Shown here piece by piece: positions 51,680 to 64,000 of a DNA stretch of 64,000 bases. Numbering within the stretch: position 1 is the first letter of the stretch; the number at the start of each line of letters is the position of its first letter. The notes under the pieces were generated by a model. That model saw only the letters and a program-made list of their open reading frames with translations. It searched no databases and had not been told where the DNA came from. The stretch comes from Paguma larvata. Taxonomy: Eukaryota; Chordata; Mammalia; Carnivora; Viverridae. A program made the position numbers and the translations under genes. The stretch covers positions 126,564,739 through 126,628,738 of the forward strand of contig CM057825.1 in NCBI GenBank assembly GCA_030068075.1, in the 5' to 3' direction.

Positions 51680-53360
51680 TAATCAAATAAAAAAGAAGTG
51701 GATTTGGGATAATCTTATAAATGTGTTTGCAATTCCAATTTAACTGCCACATGAGAAGACCAAACACACTGCCCAGCTGAGGACTGTGATAGCCGAGAGT
51801 GTGTGTCTTTAGGAGTGAAACATCATAACTTTAAATTCCAGCCCCTTCACTCACCACCTAGGTAAATGGACAATTTTCTTAACCTCTGTCTAAAATATGG
51901 AAATACTGGCAGCACCTGTTTCCTACAGTTGTGGTGATAAATGATTGACATGCCACCTAAAGCATTTAGGGACGGACTCAGTGCAGATGAGTGCTCCAGA
52001 CACAGGAGTTATTATTAGTTGTCACTCTCTCTGGGGAAACTCTCACTTGCTTAATCTTTGGAATTAGAGTCTAAAGAGAAGGAGCAGGAATAAATTAAAG
52101 AATAATCTTTTGAAGTTCTTTAAAGTATATTTTGAAGTCCCTATGGCATTGTGGCTTTGAGAGGTGGCTAAGCTCACCATTATTTGCCCAGGTACACAGT
52201 GTCTTGAAGAGTTTCTGCCAGAGAGCTCTCATTTCACAATCCTTTGGACCAAAAAAGTTATTTATTTTATCAGGCAAAACACTTACTGTGGCAAAGGGTG
52301 TCCTGGAGTTACAGAACCAAATTTAGTTCCACTGCCTACCAGCCAAGTAACCTCAGCCACTGTATTCATATCTCTGGAATTAAGGGAACACTACTAATAT
52401 CTACCATGGGGCTTCCTGTAAGGATTAGTGAGACAATCTGTATAAATTATGTTGCCAGCATTGTGTCTAATATACAATAAGGGCCCAATAAATATTGATG
52501 TGCTCTCGAACTCCCAGCAAATTCTGAAGCCAGCTACCCAGTTAGATATTAAAAATATGCTTTTAATGAAAGACATTCACTTTTTATCATATGAACTAAC
52601 TTCTGCATAGTGGACTTTTCTTTCAAGTGTTCACTTTCTGGGTCATTCTTACTTCCCTCTGTACCTTCCTCCACAGCCCATCACATTCAGAGCTGTCTAA
52701 CATGAAACAGAGCACCCTCTATGCCAGCCCCTGCACTTGGCATATCACATGTATATTCTCATTTATCCTTCTCACTCCATATCACCATTCTCCTTTTGCA
52801 CTTAAGGAAATGAAGTGTCAAAAGAACCTTGCCCGAAGTCAGCCAACCTAATAGTGACAGAGCCAGAACTTGAAATTGGGTCTTCATATTTTAAACTTTG
52901 CAAATACTTTCCTGCCATATGGTAGACACACACACATACATTCCACAAAGAAATTGTCATTCACATGTCTTGCCTGGTACTGTCTAAGCAAGAGCTGAAC
53001 TTGGTCTTGGACTGCTATAGAAACAGGAACTTGGCATATTCAGTTCTCACTGATCAAAAAAGTTCCCAGCATTGCACCCACAAAAAAACTTCCCACCTCT
53101 GGGGCGGAGAACTTGGCAAGAATTGAGGGTTTAGAAGTAGGAGGAGATGCTCAGATAGAAAAGGGCAGATAACAATCACAGACCTCCATGGAGAGATAAT
53201 CCATTGGAAAAACAAACTACACGAAGTCATCCCAGTTCTTGTGGGATGATGACCTTTGGTGTGAATAAATAAATAAAGTCAAATGGAGAACTCTCACTAG
53301 CTCTCTGTGGCTAACCTGCTGTCTTTCCGAGCCCTGTACTCCAGGTACTCACACTGAAGT
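51680..53360. other. Upstream flank with decayed MIR pieces
   Basis: Parts at 52640-52930 look MIR-like (ATTCTCATTTATCCTTCTCA, then GACAGAGCCAGAACTTGAAA). No gene seen. Confidence 0.4.
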
Positions 53361-53364
53361 AATA

Positions 53365-53850
53365 GCCAAGTGGCAGTGTAGCCTAGGAGTTAAAGCCTGT
53401 GCTCAGGAAGCAGAAAGGTCTGACTTTAAGTCTCCAGTCTGCCACCTACCATCTCTTTGACTTTCACTGACCTCTTTTACCTACTCTGTTTCCTTCTGTG
53501 CAGAATGGGAATGATAATAATGACACCTGTCTCTTATGGTTGTCTTGTCTTTGTTGCCGTTGTTAGGTTTAGATGGAATAAGTTATGATGAGCACAGTGC
53601 TTGGCATAATCAATGGTGGCTGTTTTTATTAATTTGGGATTTGGAGAGAAATACTTTGGTGTACTAGCAAAATGCAGGGTCTTTGGAATAGCAAGACCTT
53701 GAGCTTAAATGCTGGCTCAACCACTTACAAAATCTTGATGGACAAGTCATTTGCTTCTTCTAACCCTTGATGTTCTCACCTGAAAAACAGAGAAATGGGG
53801 ATGTTAACCAGATTCGTCCCTTGGGATCTTTGCCAGGACTGCACCCAGTC
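53365..53850 (+). repeat. MIR fragments, two adjacent
   Basis: GCAGTGTAGCCTAGGAGTTA with GTGCAGAATGGGAATGATAA, then GGAATAGCAAGACCTTGAGC with ACCTGAAAAACAGAGAAATG. Confidence 0.55.
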
Positions 53851-54249
53851 AAGTCTGTACAGCACTTGGCTCAGGCATCTAGATGCTGGGTTCATATTAA
53901 CGTTGCATTGAATTAGCTCAGATTGCTGCATGAAGTGGTTTGGACTGTTAGTTTTCTACTAGAGGCATTTGTGGGGTGTTGTGGGGGATGGGGATCTCCA
54001 GGACTCGGACCCAACTTTCCCAAACTCTTTTCTCTCCCACCTCCAATGAACCAAGGACGAAAGTACTGCTGCTTGAGGTCACAACAAATATGGCTGGAGA
54101 CGCCTAGAATATCCTTGCCAGGGCTGAGAGGCAACCCTGGTTCTGAGAGGTGAGTTGTCATCTTCCTGGTTGATTCACTCATGATGAGTTTTCCGCTCAA
54201 GACAGGCTTTTTTATGGAGAAGAGTGAACAAGAAGGCAGTAATGCCTTC

Positions 54250-54441
54250 TCACTGATGTAATGTCACTCACTACCTTTAAAAATAAAGACACTGAGACCA
54301 GCAGGGCAGAGATGCCAGAATTGCCAGAGCTGCCTGCTTGGTCATCAGACTACATCTCTCTCGTGGCTCTCTCATTTCCTTTCGTCTGACTGTCCATCAT
54401 CCTTTGTGGACCCCTAGATTCGCCAGAACTGGACCCTGGCA
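54250..54441 (+). mobile_element. 3' fragment of the same LTR family as 50270-51466
   Basis: GGGCAGAGATGCCAGAATTG, CTGCCTGCTTGGTCATCAGA and TTTGTGGACCCCTAGATTCG match 51320-51455 nearly base for base. Only the R/U5 end is present. Confidence 0.8.
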
Positions 54442-55640
54442 CTTTCCTATTTGTAGGTGTCTTTAGTTCTATAATCAGTCTTTTGTCGGCAGAAGATAGA
54501 TAGGTCCTATATTTTTATTCAGTCTGTCACCCAGTGTCTTTTTTTATTGAGAGAGAGAGCACTGGTGCGGGATGGCAGAGAAGGAGGGGAGAGAGAGAAG
54601 ATGAATCTTAAGCAGGTTCCATGCTCAGTGCAGAGCACGACATGGGGCTTAATTCTATGACCCTGGGATCATAGTCTGAGCTGAAATCAAGAGTCGAAAT
54701 CGCAAGCGATTGACTATCCGTCATTCAGTGCCTTTGATTTGAGCATTTAGCCTGTTTCCATTCAAAGTGATTGGCAGATATGTACTTGTTGACATTTTAT
54801 TATTTGATTTGGGTTGATTCTGAATCTTTCTGATTCGTTTTTCTCTTTCTCTCTTTGATGGTTTGCTGGGTCTCTTTATTAGTACGTTTGTAATTTTTTC
54901 TCTTTCTTTTCTGTGTATGTATTAGTGGTATTTGATTTGTGGTTATTATTCGGTTTGTGCATAACAACTTCTGCATATGGAAGTCTATATGAAGTGGATC
55001 GTTGTTTAAGTTTGAACCAGTTCTTTACTCCTCCCTGTGTTTGTAGATACACAGTATCATATTTCATAGCCTTTTATATCGTGAATATCTTGACCGAATT
55101 TTACAGAAATTCTCACTTATATTGCTTTTGTGTTTCACACTTTAATAGTGTCAGTTTAGGTGTTTCTTTTCCACTCAGAGAGTCCCCTTTAACATTTATT
55201 GCAGGGGTGGTTTGTTGGTTGTGAACTCCCTTAGTTTTTATTTGGGAAATCCTTGATCTCTCCTTCTGTTTGAATGATAGTGTGCTGGAGAGAATCTACT
55301 TGGCTGCAGATGTTTTCCATTCAGCACTTTTAATATATGATGTTCCTCAGTTCTGGTTTCAAAGTTTCTTCTGAAAAAATCCAGTGATAACCTTAAGTCA
55401 TCTTTTGTTTTCTTGCTATTAAAATTTCTCTTTATCACTACATTTTGCATTTTAACGACAATCTGACTTGGTGTGGATCTGCTTCAGTTGAATGGTATTG
55501 GGGGTTCTTTTTGCCTCCTGCATCTGGATCTGTTTCTTTCCCCACATTAGGGAAGTTTTCATCTATTATATCTTCAAATAAATTTTCTGGTACTTTTTCT
55601 CAGAGTTCTGAGAATCAGAGATAGGACATGAAAGACCTAT
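54442..55640 (-). repeat. L1 fragment (ORF1 end and inter-ORF), with a SINE
   Basis: On the minus strand the inter-ORF and early ORF2 are recognisable (forward TCAGTGCCTTTGATTTGAGC) and ORF1 remnants lie near 55500-55640 (CTATTATATCTTCAAATAAA). Frames are broken. A SINE interrupts it at 54537-54718. Confidence 0.65.
54537..54718 (-). mobile_element. CAN-SINE, head degraded
   Basis: TTTTTATTGAGAGAGAGAGC starts it; CATGGGGCTTAATTCTATGA and GGGATCATAGTCTGAGCTGA follow. The final head is mutated (GATTGACTATCCGTC). Confidence 0.75.
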
Positions 55641-58340
55641 TGAAGGCTCTCTGATGAATCACTGGATTTCCCTGTGTGGAGGATAGGTTTGCACATGTGG
55701 TGGAAGAAGACACTAGAGGGTCCTGGACATCGATGCCTGCCTTTATGGAATATACTCCTTTATTAGACTGGCATTACTGCCGTCAGTCTGCTAGAATAGG
55801 AAGACTTGGATTTATGCATTTGTAAATATGGGCAGTGATGTGTGGTGACAGTAGTTTCCCCTCATGTCATCTGGTACTTTCAGGCTGTAGGTGGGACCTC
55901 GTGGGAGGGTAGAGTTTTCTGGCACTGGTGCTCTGTTCTCCTACAACCTGTGGATGAACAAGAGGCCAGGTGCTGACACCTGCTTCATTGTGTTTAGCTC
56001 CTGTTGGGCGTTCTGCTTCTGTCTGTTACACTAACATAGTGGTCAGTTCTGTTCTATAGGTCCCTATGGTTGCAAGAGGACGTCCTCCTTTACCAGGACC
56101 ACCCTGCAGGACCTTCCCCACAGACCCCTCACACCCCACTTTTATCACCATTTATGGGCTCTATGAGCCACCTCCAGCACCCTGGTGTTCTCTGGGATAG
56201 CATCCACCACCTCCACCTCGACTGTTTGTAAGATCATCAGAACAGTATGAGTTGGTTTGTTCAGCATGTTCAGCTTCTGTCTTGTTGAGTCGTTGGGAAG
56301 ATTAGAGATGGCCTCACAAGCTTTGCAATGCAACGATGCTGCTGGCTGAGGACACTGTTAAGATTCCTCAAGTTTCTCAGAACATACACATGTTGGGATG
56401 TGTCATTTTCCCTTACTGAGTTGAGCTGCAGGTGTGTCTTGTGGAGAAAGAGAATCTTTTTGTAGAAAAGCAGACATATAAGTTCTGCAGATGTACCTTA
56501 TACAGAGACCAAGTCCCTGGCTCTATGAGAGATGAGGCACAGCCTTGCCATCAGGGGCTTCAGGTGTCCTAATGCGGAATGAGTCACATGCATTAAATGA
56601 CACAGAGCTTCTCATCTATAGTAGTGGAAGCTCTATTAATGGGGCCTCTGGTACAAGTCTGGAGACATGAATCTCATGGGAATGAATTGGAGGCTGTGGA
56701 TGGGAAGGAAGAGCTGAGATGGTGCAGAGGGGAGGGTGTGGGATTCAGTGAGATGGAGTGGGAGGCCATTTCTGGCAGGGCCCACAGCCTGGGCAGGGAG
56801 CATGAGGGCAGTGTGAGGTCTACACAGACTGCTGCATGGGTTCAAGCACAGTTCATGCAGTTATCACATCTGAAATGTCATTGTAGCCAAAGTGCACCTA
56901 GTTCATTACCTAAGTAAAGACTGTTGTTTCCCTTGGTTTTCTGAAGGGTCTGGATCTGTGTGAAAGAATTCCCTGGAGATTTGGGAAATTTAACTGGGTT
57001 TTAGGGATGCTTATCTGCCAAAGTTTATTTCCTCAGTAAGACTAAATATGAAGACAGGTTGTAGATCAGCTTAGCGGCTTCCTTGGCCTACAGCCTGAGT
57101 CAGACTCTAAGTGGGAAATTCAGGGTTGACCAGGAGCCGCCCCTGCTGGACTCCTGTCACTACACTGCTTTATCTGCTGTCACCACTCTGCCTGCAGGTT
57201 TGCATCTCCAGAACTTTCCTCACAGTATCTTGAGGCTTTGATTTTGTTCCTGCTGTCTCAGCTCTAATACCAGCTCTGAATGGGGCCATCTCAGAGCCTC
57301 AGCTTTGTTATATGAGAAAAAGGGATAGTGTTGGTTTCTGACATCAGTGCAATGAAGAGGTGATTAAGCACATTAGGAATTTGTGAAATGTATGGGATGA
57401 GTGGTCACTCCCCCTTCTCAGTGTGTAAATGAATGTATCTCATCAAAAGATGAGAACATCATCAAAAGATGTTCATTCAGTTTCATTAAACTAAAAGAAT
57501 AATGTCTGAGGCTGAGAGATTGGCAATCCCTGTTTCAGAAGATACAGCAAAGACCCCTGTGTTTTTTCCTATAAGGGTCAGGTCTTACTTTACAAAGAAG
57601 GAAAAGATAAGTATGAAAATGTGTACCTTCTGGGATCTATATCTAACATCTGAGAACAATCATCTTCCATTACAGATAGACACAGAGATACAGCCACACA
57701 ATTAAGTGTTCATCCAAGGCCACACATATATTGTCGAAGACAAAATGCATAGAGGAGAACAGAATATCACCTTGCACTAACTGAAAATCTCATTGACATA
57801 GAGGACAATCAGTTTGAAATTTGAATAGGACACTGAACCATTACATACCAGCTGTGGTAATTATATATTTAGGGATGATGTCTCATCTGCCCTTTGGTCT
57901 GAATGCCCTTGCTATCCTCCTGTCCATCGTCAATCTGAGGATGCAAGATGGTAGTTGAACCCTTCAAAACACCATAGGCTTCTCTTACATCAAGTTAGAA
58001 GACATTTTCTTCTCCCAGGCTTCTTTTAATTATGAAGAGATGGCAATTAGTATTGGAAGGCATAATGGTCCTATAGGAAATTGACCTTTATGACTGATGG
58101 ACATTATTTCATCTATCTGCATCCCTAAAGCACTTTTCATTGAAAATATTAGCCAAGGAAACATGCAGTAAATTCACAACAGATGTGTACCTCCCTATAA
58201 ATTGCATTCTGACCTTGTCACATATATGCCATCAAAGACATTATTGGTGACTTTTCAGATAAGGTCTCAACATCAAGATGGTGATATTAGAGAATCTGAT
58301 ATAAATGTAATTTCATATATTCTAAATTAGGAATGATATT
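55641..58340. other. Upstream flank without recognised gene
   Basis: Mostly unique-looking. The minus strand 56333-56145 is open for 62 codons, gives a hydrophilic peptide (CEAISNLPNDSTRQKLNML) and resembles no family I can name. Confidence 0.4.
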
Positions 58341-58365
58341 TTTAAATTTTTAGTGTTTTTTTTAT

Positions 58366-58450
58366 ATATACATATATATATATATATACATATTTTTTTT
58401 TTTGAGAGAGAGAGACAGAGCTCAAGGAGCTCAAGGAGCTCAAGAAGTAA
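58366..58450. repeat. AT tract, T/GA tract and 10-bp tandem repeat
   Basis: An ATATAT run, a T11 plus GAGAGA stretch reminiscent of a SINE tail, then GAGCTCAAG(G/A) repeated three times. Confidence 0.65.
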
Positions 58451-58689
58451 ACCGGGACATCCAGGTAGAGTGGCTTTTCATTGTCACTTAAGTTGTGAAA
58501 GTCTCTCCTGGGCTGGGCCATCATCAGGGAAGAAGAAAGACCTTTCTTTCTCTTGCTGGAGTAGGAAAGCAGTAGCTGAAGTAGTACCAGCTGACGAGCT
58601 AGGTCTCTTCCACTGGGCCTGCACTAAATGGCACGTGGTAGAGCCTGTGAGCTTCCTCCTTCTGGTCCCCTGACTCCCCTTTATTTCAG

Positions 58690-58795
58690 TTTTTCTTTAA
58701 GTTTCGATTTTCTTTCCAGTTCATCAGCATACAGTGTTGCATTAGTTTCAAGTATACAATAGAGAAATTCAACACATCCACTTTAAATAAAATTT
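58690..58795 (-). repeat. L1 3' tail, minus orientation
   Basis: The reverse complement reads ATACTTGAAACTAATGCAAC and ACTGTATGCTGATGAACTGG, an L1 3' terminus, directly abutting a plus-oriented L1 body. Confidence 0.6.
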
Positions 58796-58799
58796 CCTT

Positions 58800-59685
58800 T
58801 TAAAATGTTCGTGAACATCGATATCAGCAAAGAAACCATTAGACATGGTGAAAAAGTGGGCAAGGACCCGAATAGACGTTTTTCTAAAGAAGATAGACAA
58901 AAGGCTAACGGGTATATGAAAAGATGCTCAACATCACTAATTATCAGAGAAATGCAACCCAAAACCACAATGAGCTATTCCCTCACACCTGTGTGTTAGG
59001 CTGGCTAGGCTCTGAAAGTCAAAAGATACCAACTGTGGGCAAGAATGTGGAGATAAAGTGAACCTTTAAGCACTATTGCTGGGAATGTAAGTCGGTACAA
59101 CCATGATGCAAAACAGTTTGAGGTTCTCAAAAACTTAAATACAGAAATACCATATGATCCAGCAATCCCATTCTGGGTATGTATCACTATCTCAAGAGAC
59201 ATCTGTACTCTCATGTTCATTGCAATATTATTCAGTAGTCGAGATATGAAAACAACTTAATTGCCCATCAACGTAAAGAAATATGGCCTATGCATTCACT
59301 GGAATATTAACCAGCCGTAAAACAAGAAGAAATTCTATCATTTCTGACGACTCTGGTGGGCGTCCTGTAGGATGTTATTCTAAGTGAAGTTAGCCAGACA
59401 TGAAAAGACAGATACTGTATGACCTCACGCACATGTGAAATCTTCCTTTCAAAGAAAGTTAAACTTGTAGAGACAGAGAGCTGTAGTTACCAAGGGCTTG
59501 GGGATGGGCAAAAGGGGGAGATATGGATCCAAATGTACAAACTTTCCATTGTAAGGTGCACAAGTGCTGGAGACCTAATATACAGCACAGTGATTATGTT
59601 AAATATACCATATTGTATACTTGAACTTTACTAAAAAAGCAGATCTCAAATGTTCCAACCACATCAGAAAAATAAAGTAGGAAGA
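58800..59685 (+). repeat. L1 3' fragment (ORF2 end and 3' UTR)
   Basis: GATGCTCAACATCACTAATT, TCAGAGAAATGCAACCCAAA and TATCACTATCTCAAGAGACA are typical ORF2 3' blocks; GTATACTTGAACTTTACTAA closes the 3' UTR. Multiple frame breaks. Confidence 0.75.
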
Positions 59686-62600
59686 AGGGGGCCAACATGG
59701 TGGGGAACTAGGAATACCCGCTGCTCTCTGGTGACTCTTAATCTGAGAGGGACTGAGACTGAGAAACTCTCAATCGCAGGGATCTGCAGAAAGAGGAGTT
59801 GGAGGCTACAGGAAAGAGAACGCGAAATCCAGAGCATCTGGGGACATGGAGTGAGTGCAATCTGAGAGAAAGAAAGAGAGCCGCGGAGGTGTGGACTGCG
59901 GGGAGTGGGCCCCTGGCCCTGGGCCCCTTCCTCCGAAAGACAAGGGAAAGAGAAAGAGCAGCGGGGAAAGTACCTCGAACCTGGGTGGTGAGGGAGCTTA
60001 TCATCCCCTATCCGCAAGGCTTTTTTTGAGAGAGGGTCGTTGCTCATGGCGGAGCTGGCGGAGCTTTCTTCACTCCGGAGCCAGCGTGCTGTCCCAGCCC
60101 CTGACATGGAGAGGCGCGTGACATCGTTGGATCAGTGCTGAGTCAGAGGAATAATTTGGGTGGGGAAGGCTGAGCGTGCAGGGTCTCGCGACCACCCAGC
60201 GGGTCGTGCTGCCCCTGCACCCTGACCAAGTCGAGGACGGACACAGAGCAGGGTTTGGAGACTACAGGTTCGTGAAGACAGGCTAGGGGGACGCCATCGT
60301 GGTCGCACCAGTGCTGAATCAGAGACTCAATTTACATAAGGCGTGGCGGTCAGAGCGAGGAACTCAGATGAGCTTGGGGACACGATCGCCCAGAAAATTG
60401 AACCGTGTTGGTAACCTGGATAGAGTTGAGGACGGAAACTGGGGAGTGATCTGAGACTGCCGGAGCTGGGAGGGTGCCATTGTGTTCGTGCATTCCCATA
60501 AAGCCAAACCCTAGGACTCCACCCACCAGAGGTGGAGGTGGGACCCGCCTACACCAGGCAATGCCCCTCCTCATATGGGAGATGCCCTTCTGCAGGAGTG
60601 GTAGCCGTGGAGACACAAATACTGCAGCATTGCCTGGATTAATTCTAGGTCAATTCTTCGGTTTTAGATATATTCTTCCTCTTCTCCTTCCTATCTCTCC
60701 CCACCTCTAAACTTGTCACCTGGGGGTTTTGGCTTGCTTAAACAGACATTTAACCCACTCCCTCAATGCATGTTCTACACCTCCCTCTTTAATTTCCTAT
60801 CTCTCTCTATGGAACAGTCAGACCACATAGTGCATCTGGGCAAAATTTAACTTCATTTCTCTTTCCTCGCATCTTTTGTTATTCTGATTTCTCTCTTGCT
60901 GGATCAAGTCTTCTAATCTCTCTACCTGGTCAAAGTTCAATTTCTTCTTCTCCTAACACCTGTCACTACTCTATGTATGCTCTGCCATCAGCAGAGCGCA
61001 CATCCCATCATTATCGTATAGCTGGTACATCAGGTTGCATGCCTCCAGAGTGTCATTTGTTAGTCTTTTTTATGTTGTGATTTGTTTGTCTGTATTATTG
61101 GTCAGTACGGTTGTCAGTTTGTGTTTCCTGTTTGTCGGTCTGACCCTTTTCCTTTCCAGGGAGAAATAGGAAATGAACCAATACACACATTGCCAAAATG
61201 ACCAAATGGAAAACTCCCTTCAAAAGTGTACAGGAAATTGTGACAGCACAAAAAATGATGAAAGCAGACATAAGCAACTTAACAGAACAAGAATACAGAA
61301 TGATAAACATAAAAATACTCGCAGGCTTGAAAAAAGCATAGAAGAAAGCAGGGGAACCCTAGAGGCAGAGATCAAGGTCCTAAAAAAACGATCTACAGGA
61401 ATTAAAAAATGCTTTAAAAGAGGGGCAAAACAAATTGGAGGCGGCCATAGTGCGGATTGCAGAGGCAGAAGAGAGAATAGGGGAATTAGAAGATAAAATT
61501 ACAGAAAAGGAAGAAGCAGAGAAAGAGAGAGAAACTGATTCAGGAACAGGAAAGGAGAATTCGAGACCTGAGCGATGCAATCAAACAGAATAACATCCAT
61601 ATTACAGGAATTCCAGAGGAAGAAGAGAGAGAGAAAGGAATCGAAGGGGTACTTGAACAAATCATTGCTGAGAACTTCCCCAACATGAAGAAGGAAATGG
61701 GCATTGAAGTCCAAGAGGCACAGAGAACTCCCCTCAGACGTAACCTGAATAGGCCCTCAGCAAGACACATCATAGTGAAGCTGGGAAAATACAAAGATAA
61801 AGAGAGAATCCTGAAAGCAGCTAGGGATAAACGGGCCTTGACTTACAAAGGCAGACACATTAGGGTAGTAGCGGACTTATCCACAGAAACTTGGCAAGCC
61901 AGAAAGGAATGGCAGGAAATCTTCAATGTGATGAACAGGAAGGACATGCAGCCAAGAATCTTTAACCCTGGCCAGCCTGTCATTCAAAATGGATGGAGAG
62001 ATAAAGGACTTCCCAAACAAACAAAAACTGAAGGAATACATCACAAATAAACCAATCTTACAAGACATCCTGAGAGGGACTCTATGAAGGAAGGTTGCAA
62101 GGAACACAGAGCACCAGAGACATCCTTACAAACATGAAACCTACAGACAACACCTTGACTCTAAACCCACATTTTTTAATACTAACACTGAATGTAAACA
62201 GACTAAACGCTCCAATTAAAAGACACAGGGTAACAGAATGGATTAGAAAACAAGACCCATCTATCTGCTGTCTTCAAGAGACCCATTTTAAACCTGAGGA
62301 CACCTTCAGAGCAAAAGTGAGGGGATGGAGAACTATCTACCATGCTACAGGAACTCAGAAGAAAGCTGGAGGAGTCACACTTATATCGGACAAACTGTAC
62401 TTTAAAGTAAAAGATGTAATAAGAGATGACAAAGGGCATTGTATAATAATCACAGGGACTATCCAGCAGGAAGAGCTAACAATTATAAATATCTACGTGC
62501 CGAATTCTGGGGCACCCAAATTTGTCAAGCAACTAATTACAAACGTAAGCTATCTTATTGATAAAAATGTGCTAGTTGCAGGAGACCTTAATACCCCACT

Positions 62601-64000
62601 CACAGCGCTAGATAGATCCACTAAACAGAGAATCAGCATAGAAACAATGGACCTGAACGACACGTTGGAACAGATGGGCCTGACAGATATCTTCAGGGCC
62701 CTTCATCCAGAAGCAAAGGAATTTACATTCTTCTCAAATGTGCATGGTACATTTTCCAAGATAGACCATATTCTGGGGCACAAGGAAGCGCTGAATAAGT
62801 ATAAAAAAATTGATATCATACCACGCACACTTTCGGACTACAATGCTTTGAAATTTGAAATCAACCACAGGAAAAACTCTGGAAACCCCCACAAACATGG
62901 AGGCTAAAGAACAACCTACTAAAAGATGAATGGGTCAATGAAGCAATCAGAGAAGAAATTAAAAAATAATGGAAACAAATGAAAAGGAAAATACGAGAAT
63001 CCAAATGCTTTGGGATGTGGCAAATGCAGTCCTGAGAGGGAAATTTATTGCAATCCAGGCCCATCTCAAGAAACAAGAAAAATTCGTAACACAGATTCTA
63101 ACAGCACACCTAAAGGAACTAGAAGCACAACAGCTAAGACAGCCCAAACTCAGCAGAAAGAGAGAAATAACAAAGATTAGGGCACAAATTAATCATATGG
63201 AAACAGAAAAAGTAGTAGAACATATCCACGAAACCAAGAACTTGTTCTTTGAAAAAATAAACAAAATTGATAAACCTCTAGCCAGGCTCCTCAAAAAGAA
63301 AAGAGAGAGAACCCAAATCAATAAAACCATGAACAAAAATGGAGTGATTACAACCAATCCCTCAAAAATACAAGCATTCATCAGAGAATATTATGAAAAA
63401 CTATATGCCATCAAATTGAACAACCTGGAAGAAATAGACAAATTCCTAAATAGCCACACGCTACCAAAACTCAAACGGGAAGAAATAGAAAACTTGAACA
63501 GACCCATAACTAGTGAAGAAATTGAATCAGTTATCAAAAATCTCCGAGCAAATAAAAGTCCAGGTCCAGATGGCTTCCCTGCGGAATTTTACTAGGCATT
63601 TAAAACAGAGTTAATACTTGTCCTCCTCAAGCTGTTCCAAAAAATTGAGATGGAAAGAAAACTCCTGGACTCATTCTATGAAGCTAGCATCACTTTGATT
63701 CCCAAACCAGATAGAGACCCAGCAAAAAAAGAGAACTACAGGGCGATATCCTTGATGAACATGGATGCAAAAATTCTTAACAAGATATTAGCAAATAGAA
63801 TCCAACAGCATATAAAGAGAATTATCCACCGCGATCAAGTAGGATTCATCCCTGGGTTGCAGTGATGGTTCAACATTCGTAAATCAATCAACGTGATACA
63901 TCACATTAACAAAAGAAAAGATAAGAACCATATGATCCTGTCGATTGATGCAGAAAACGCATTTGACAAAATACAGCATCCCTTCTTAATAAAAACTCTC
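59686..64000 (+). mobile_element. L1, 5' two-thirds, truncated by window end
   Basis: The 5' UTR begins near 59686 (GGGGGCCAACATGGTGGGGA) and is GC-rich to about 60.6 kb. ORF1 starts near 61197 (MTKWKTPFKSVQEIV) but stops at about 61339 and is shifted later; its C-terminal domain is open at 61685-62050. ORF2 starts near 62134 (MKPTDNTLTLNPHFLIL), is open to 62907 with endonuclease motifs (CCLQETHF, NVLVAGDLNTPL), then is shifted, with stops at about 62967 and 63594, and again near 63863. It is inactive. The 5' UTR differs from that of the minus-strand L1 at 40.5 kb. Confidence 0.9.

Noticed and set aside
48300..59685. THUMPD1 or another neighbour upstream of ACSM1
   Set aside because: No exon with recognisable THUMP or other domain sequence; the region reads as repeats and unique non-coding DNA.
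62095..62907. 270-codon plus-strand frame
   Set aside because: L1 ORF2 endonuclease region; the element is broken further on.

Overview
The window is nuclear DNA from a carnivoran mammal, very probably a feliform and most likely a cat (Felidae). The evidence is about twenty copies of a tRNA-Lys-derived SINE with the feliform CAN-SINE consensus (head reading GGGGCGCCTGGGTGGCTCAG, a CT-rich body and an A-rich tail), together with carnivore-type L1 elements. The rest has mammalian character: GT-AG introns, low overall coding density, MIR, L2, MLT1 and endogenous-retrovirus LTR remnants, and CA/TG microsatellites. There is no bacterial, phage or CRISPR content.

One protein-coding locus is recognisable. 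It is ACSM1 (acyl-CoA synthetase medium-chain family member 1, a mitochondrial butyrate/medium-chain fatty acid:CoA ligase) on the minus strand. I found thirteen coding exons, from the start codon at 48183 to the TAA ending at 6890, followed by a 3' UTR with AATAAA at 6668-6673. All twelve introns have GT-AG ends, and codon phases agree across every junction. The coding length is 1730 bases. That is one short of a 576-residue frame, and the missing base lies near the start of coding exon 6 (17687-17765). As printed, the frame meets a TGA at 17709-17711 after about 321 residues, so the locus is either a recently broken gene or carries a one-base sequence error. Everything else about the gene (splice sites, the other twelve exons, catalytic motifs) looks intact.

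Layout, left to right. 1-6650 is intergenic, downstream of ACSM1: an L1 tail, a (TG)n tract, a short CAG run and a MIR. 6650-28636 holds coding exons 13 to 2, separated by introns of 1-4 kb with SINEs, MIR, L2 and L1 pieces. 28637-47991 is a 19.4 kb first coding intron. It is largely transposon: an old L1 split by a younger L1 that is itself split by an LTR; a near full-length minus-strand L1 with a SINE inside it (34.3-40.5 kb); a run of four SINEs; and a second LTR of the same family. 47992-48183 is the first coding exon. 48.3-64 kb is upstream flank: an MLT1 LTR interrupted by a 1.2 kb ERV2-like LTR, further L1 pieces, and from about 59.69 kb the 5' part of a plus-strand L1 (5' UTR, damaged ORF1, damaged ORF2) that runs off the window end.

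No previously undescribed multi-gene system is visible. The observation most worth following is the ACSM1 frameshift, because it could bear on fatty-acid and benzoate-type acid activation in obligate carnivores.
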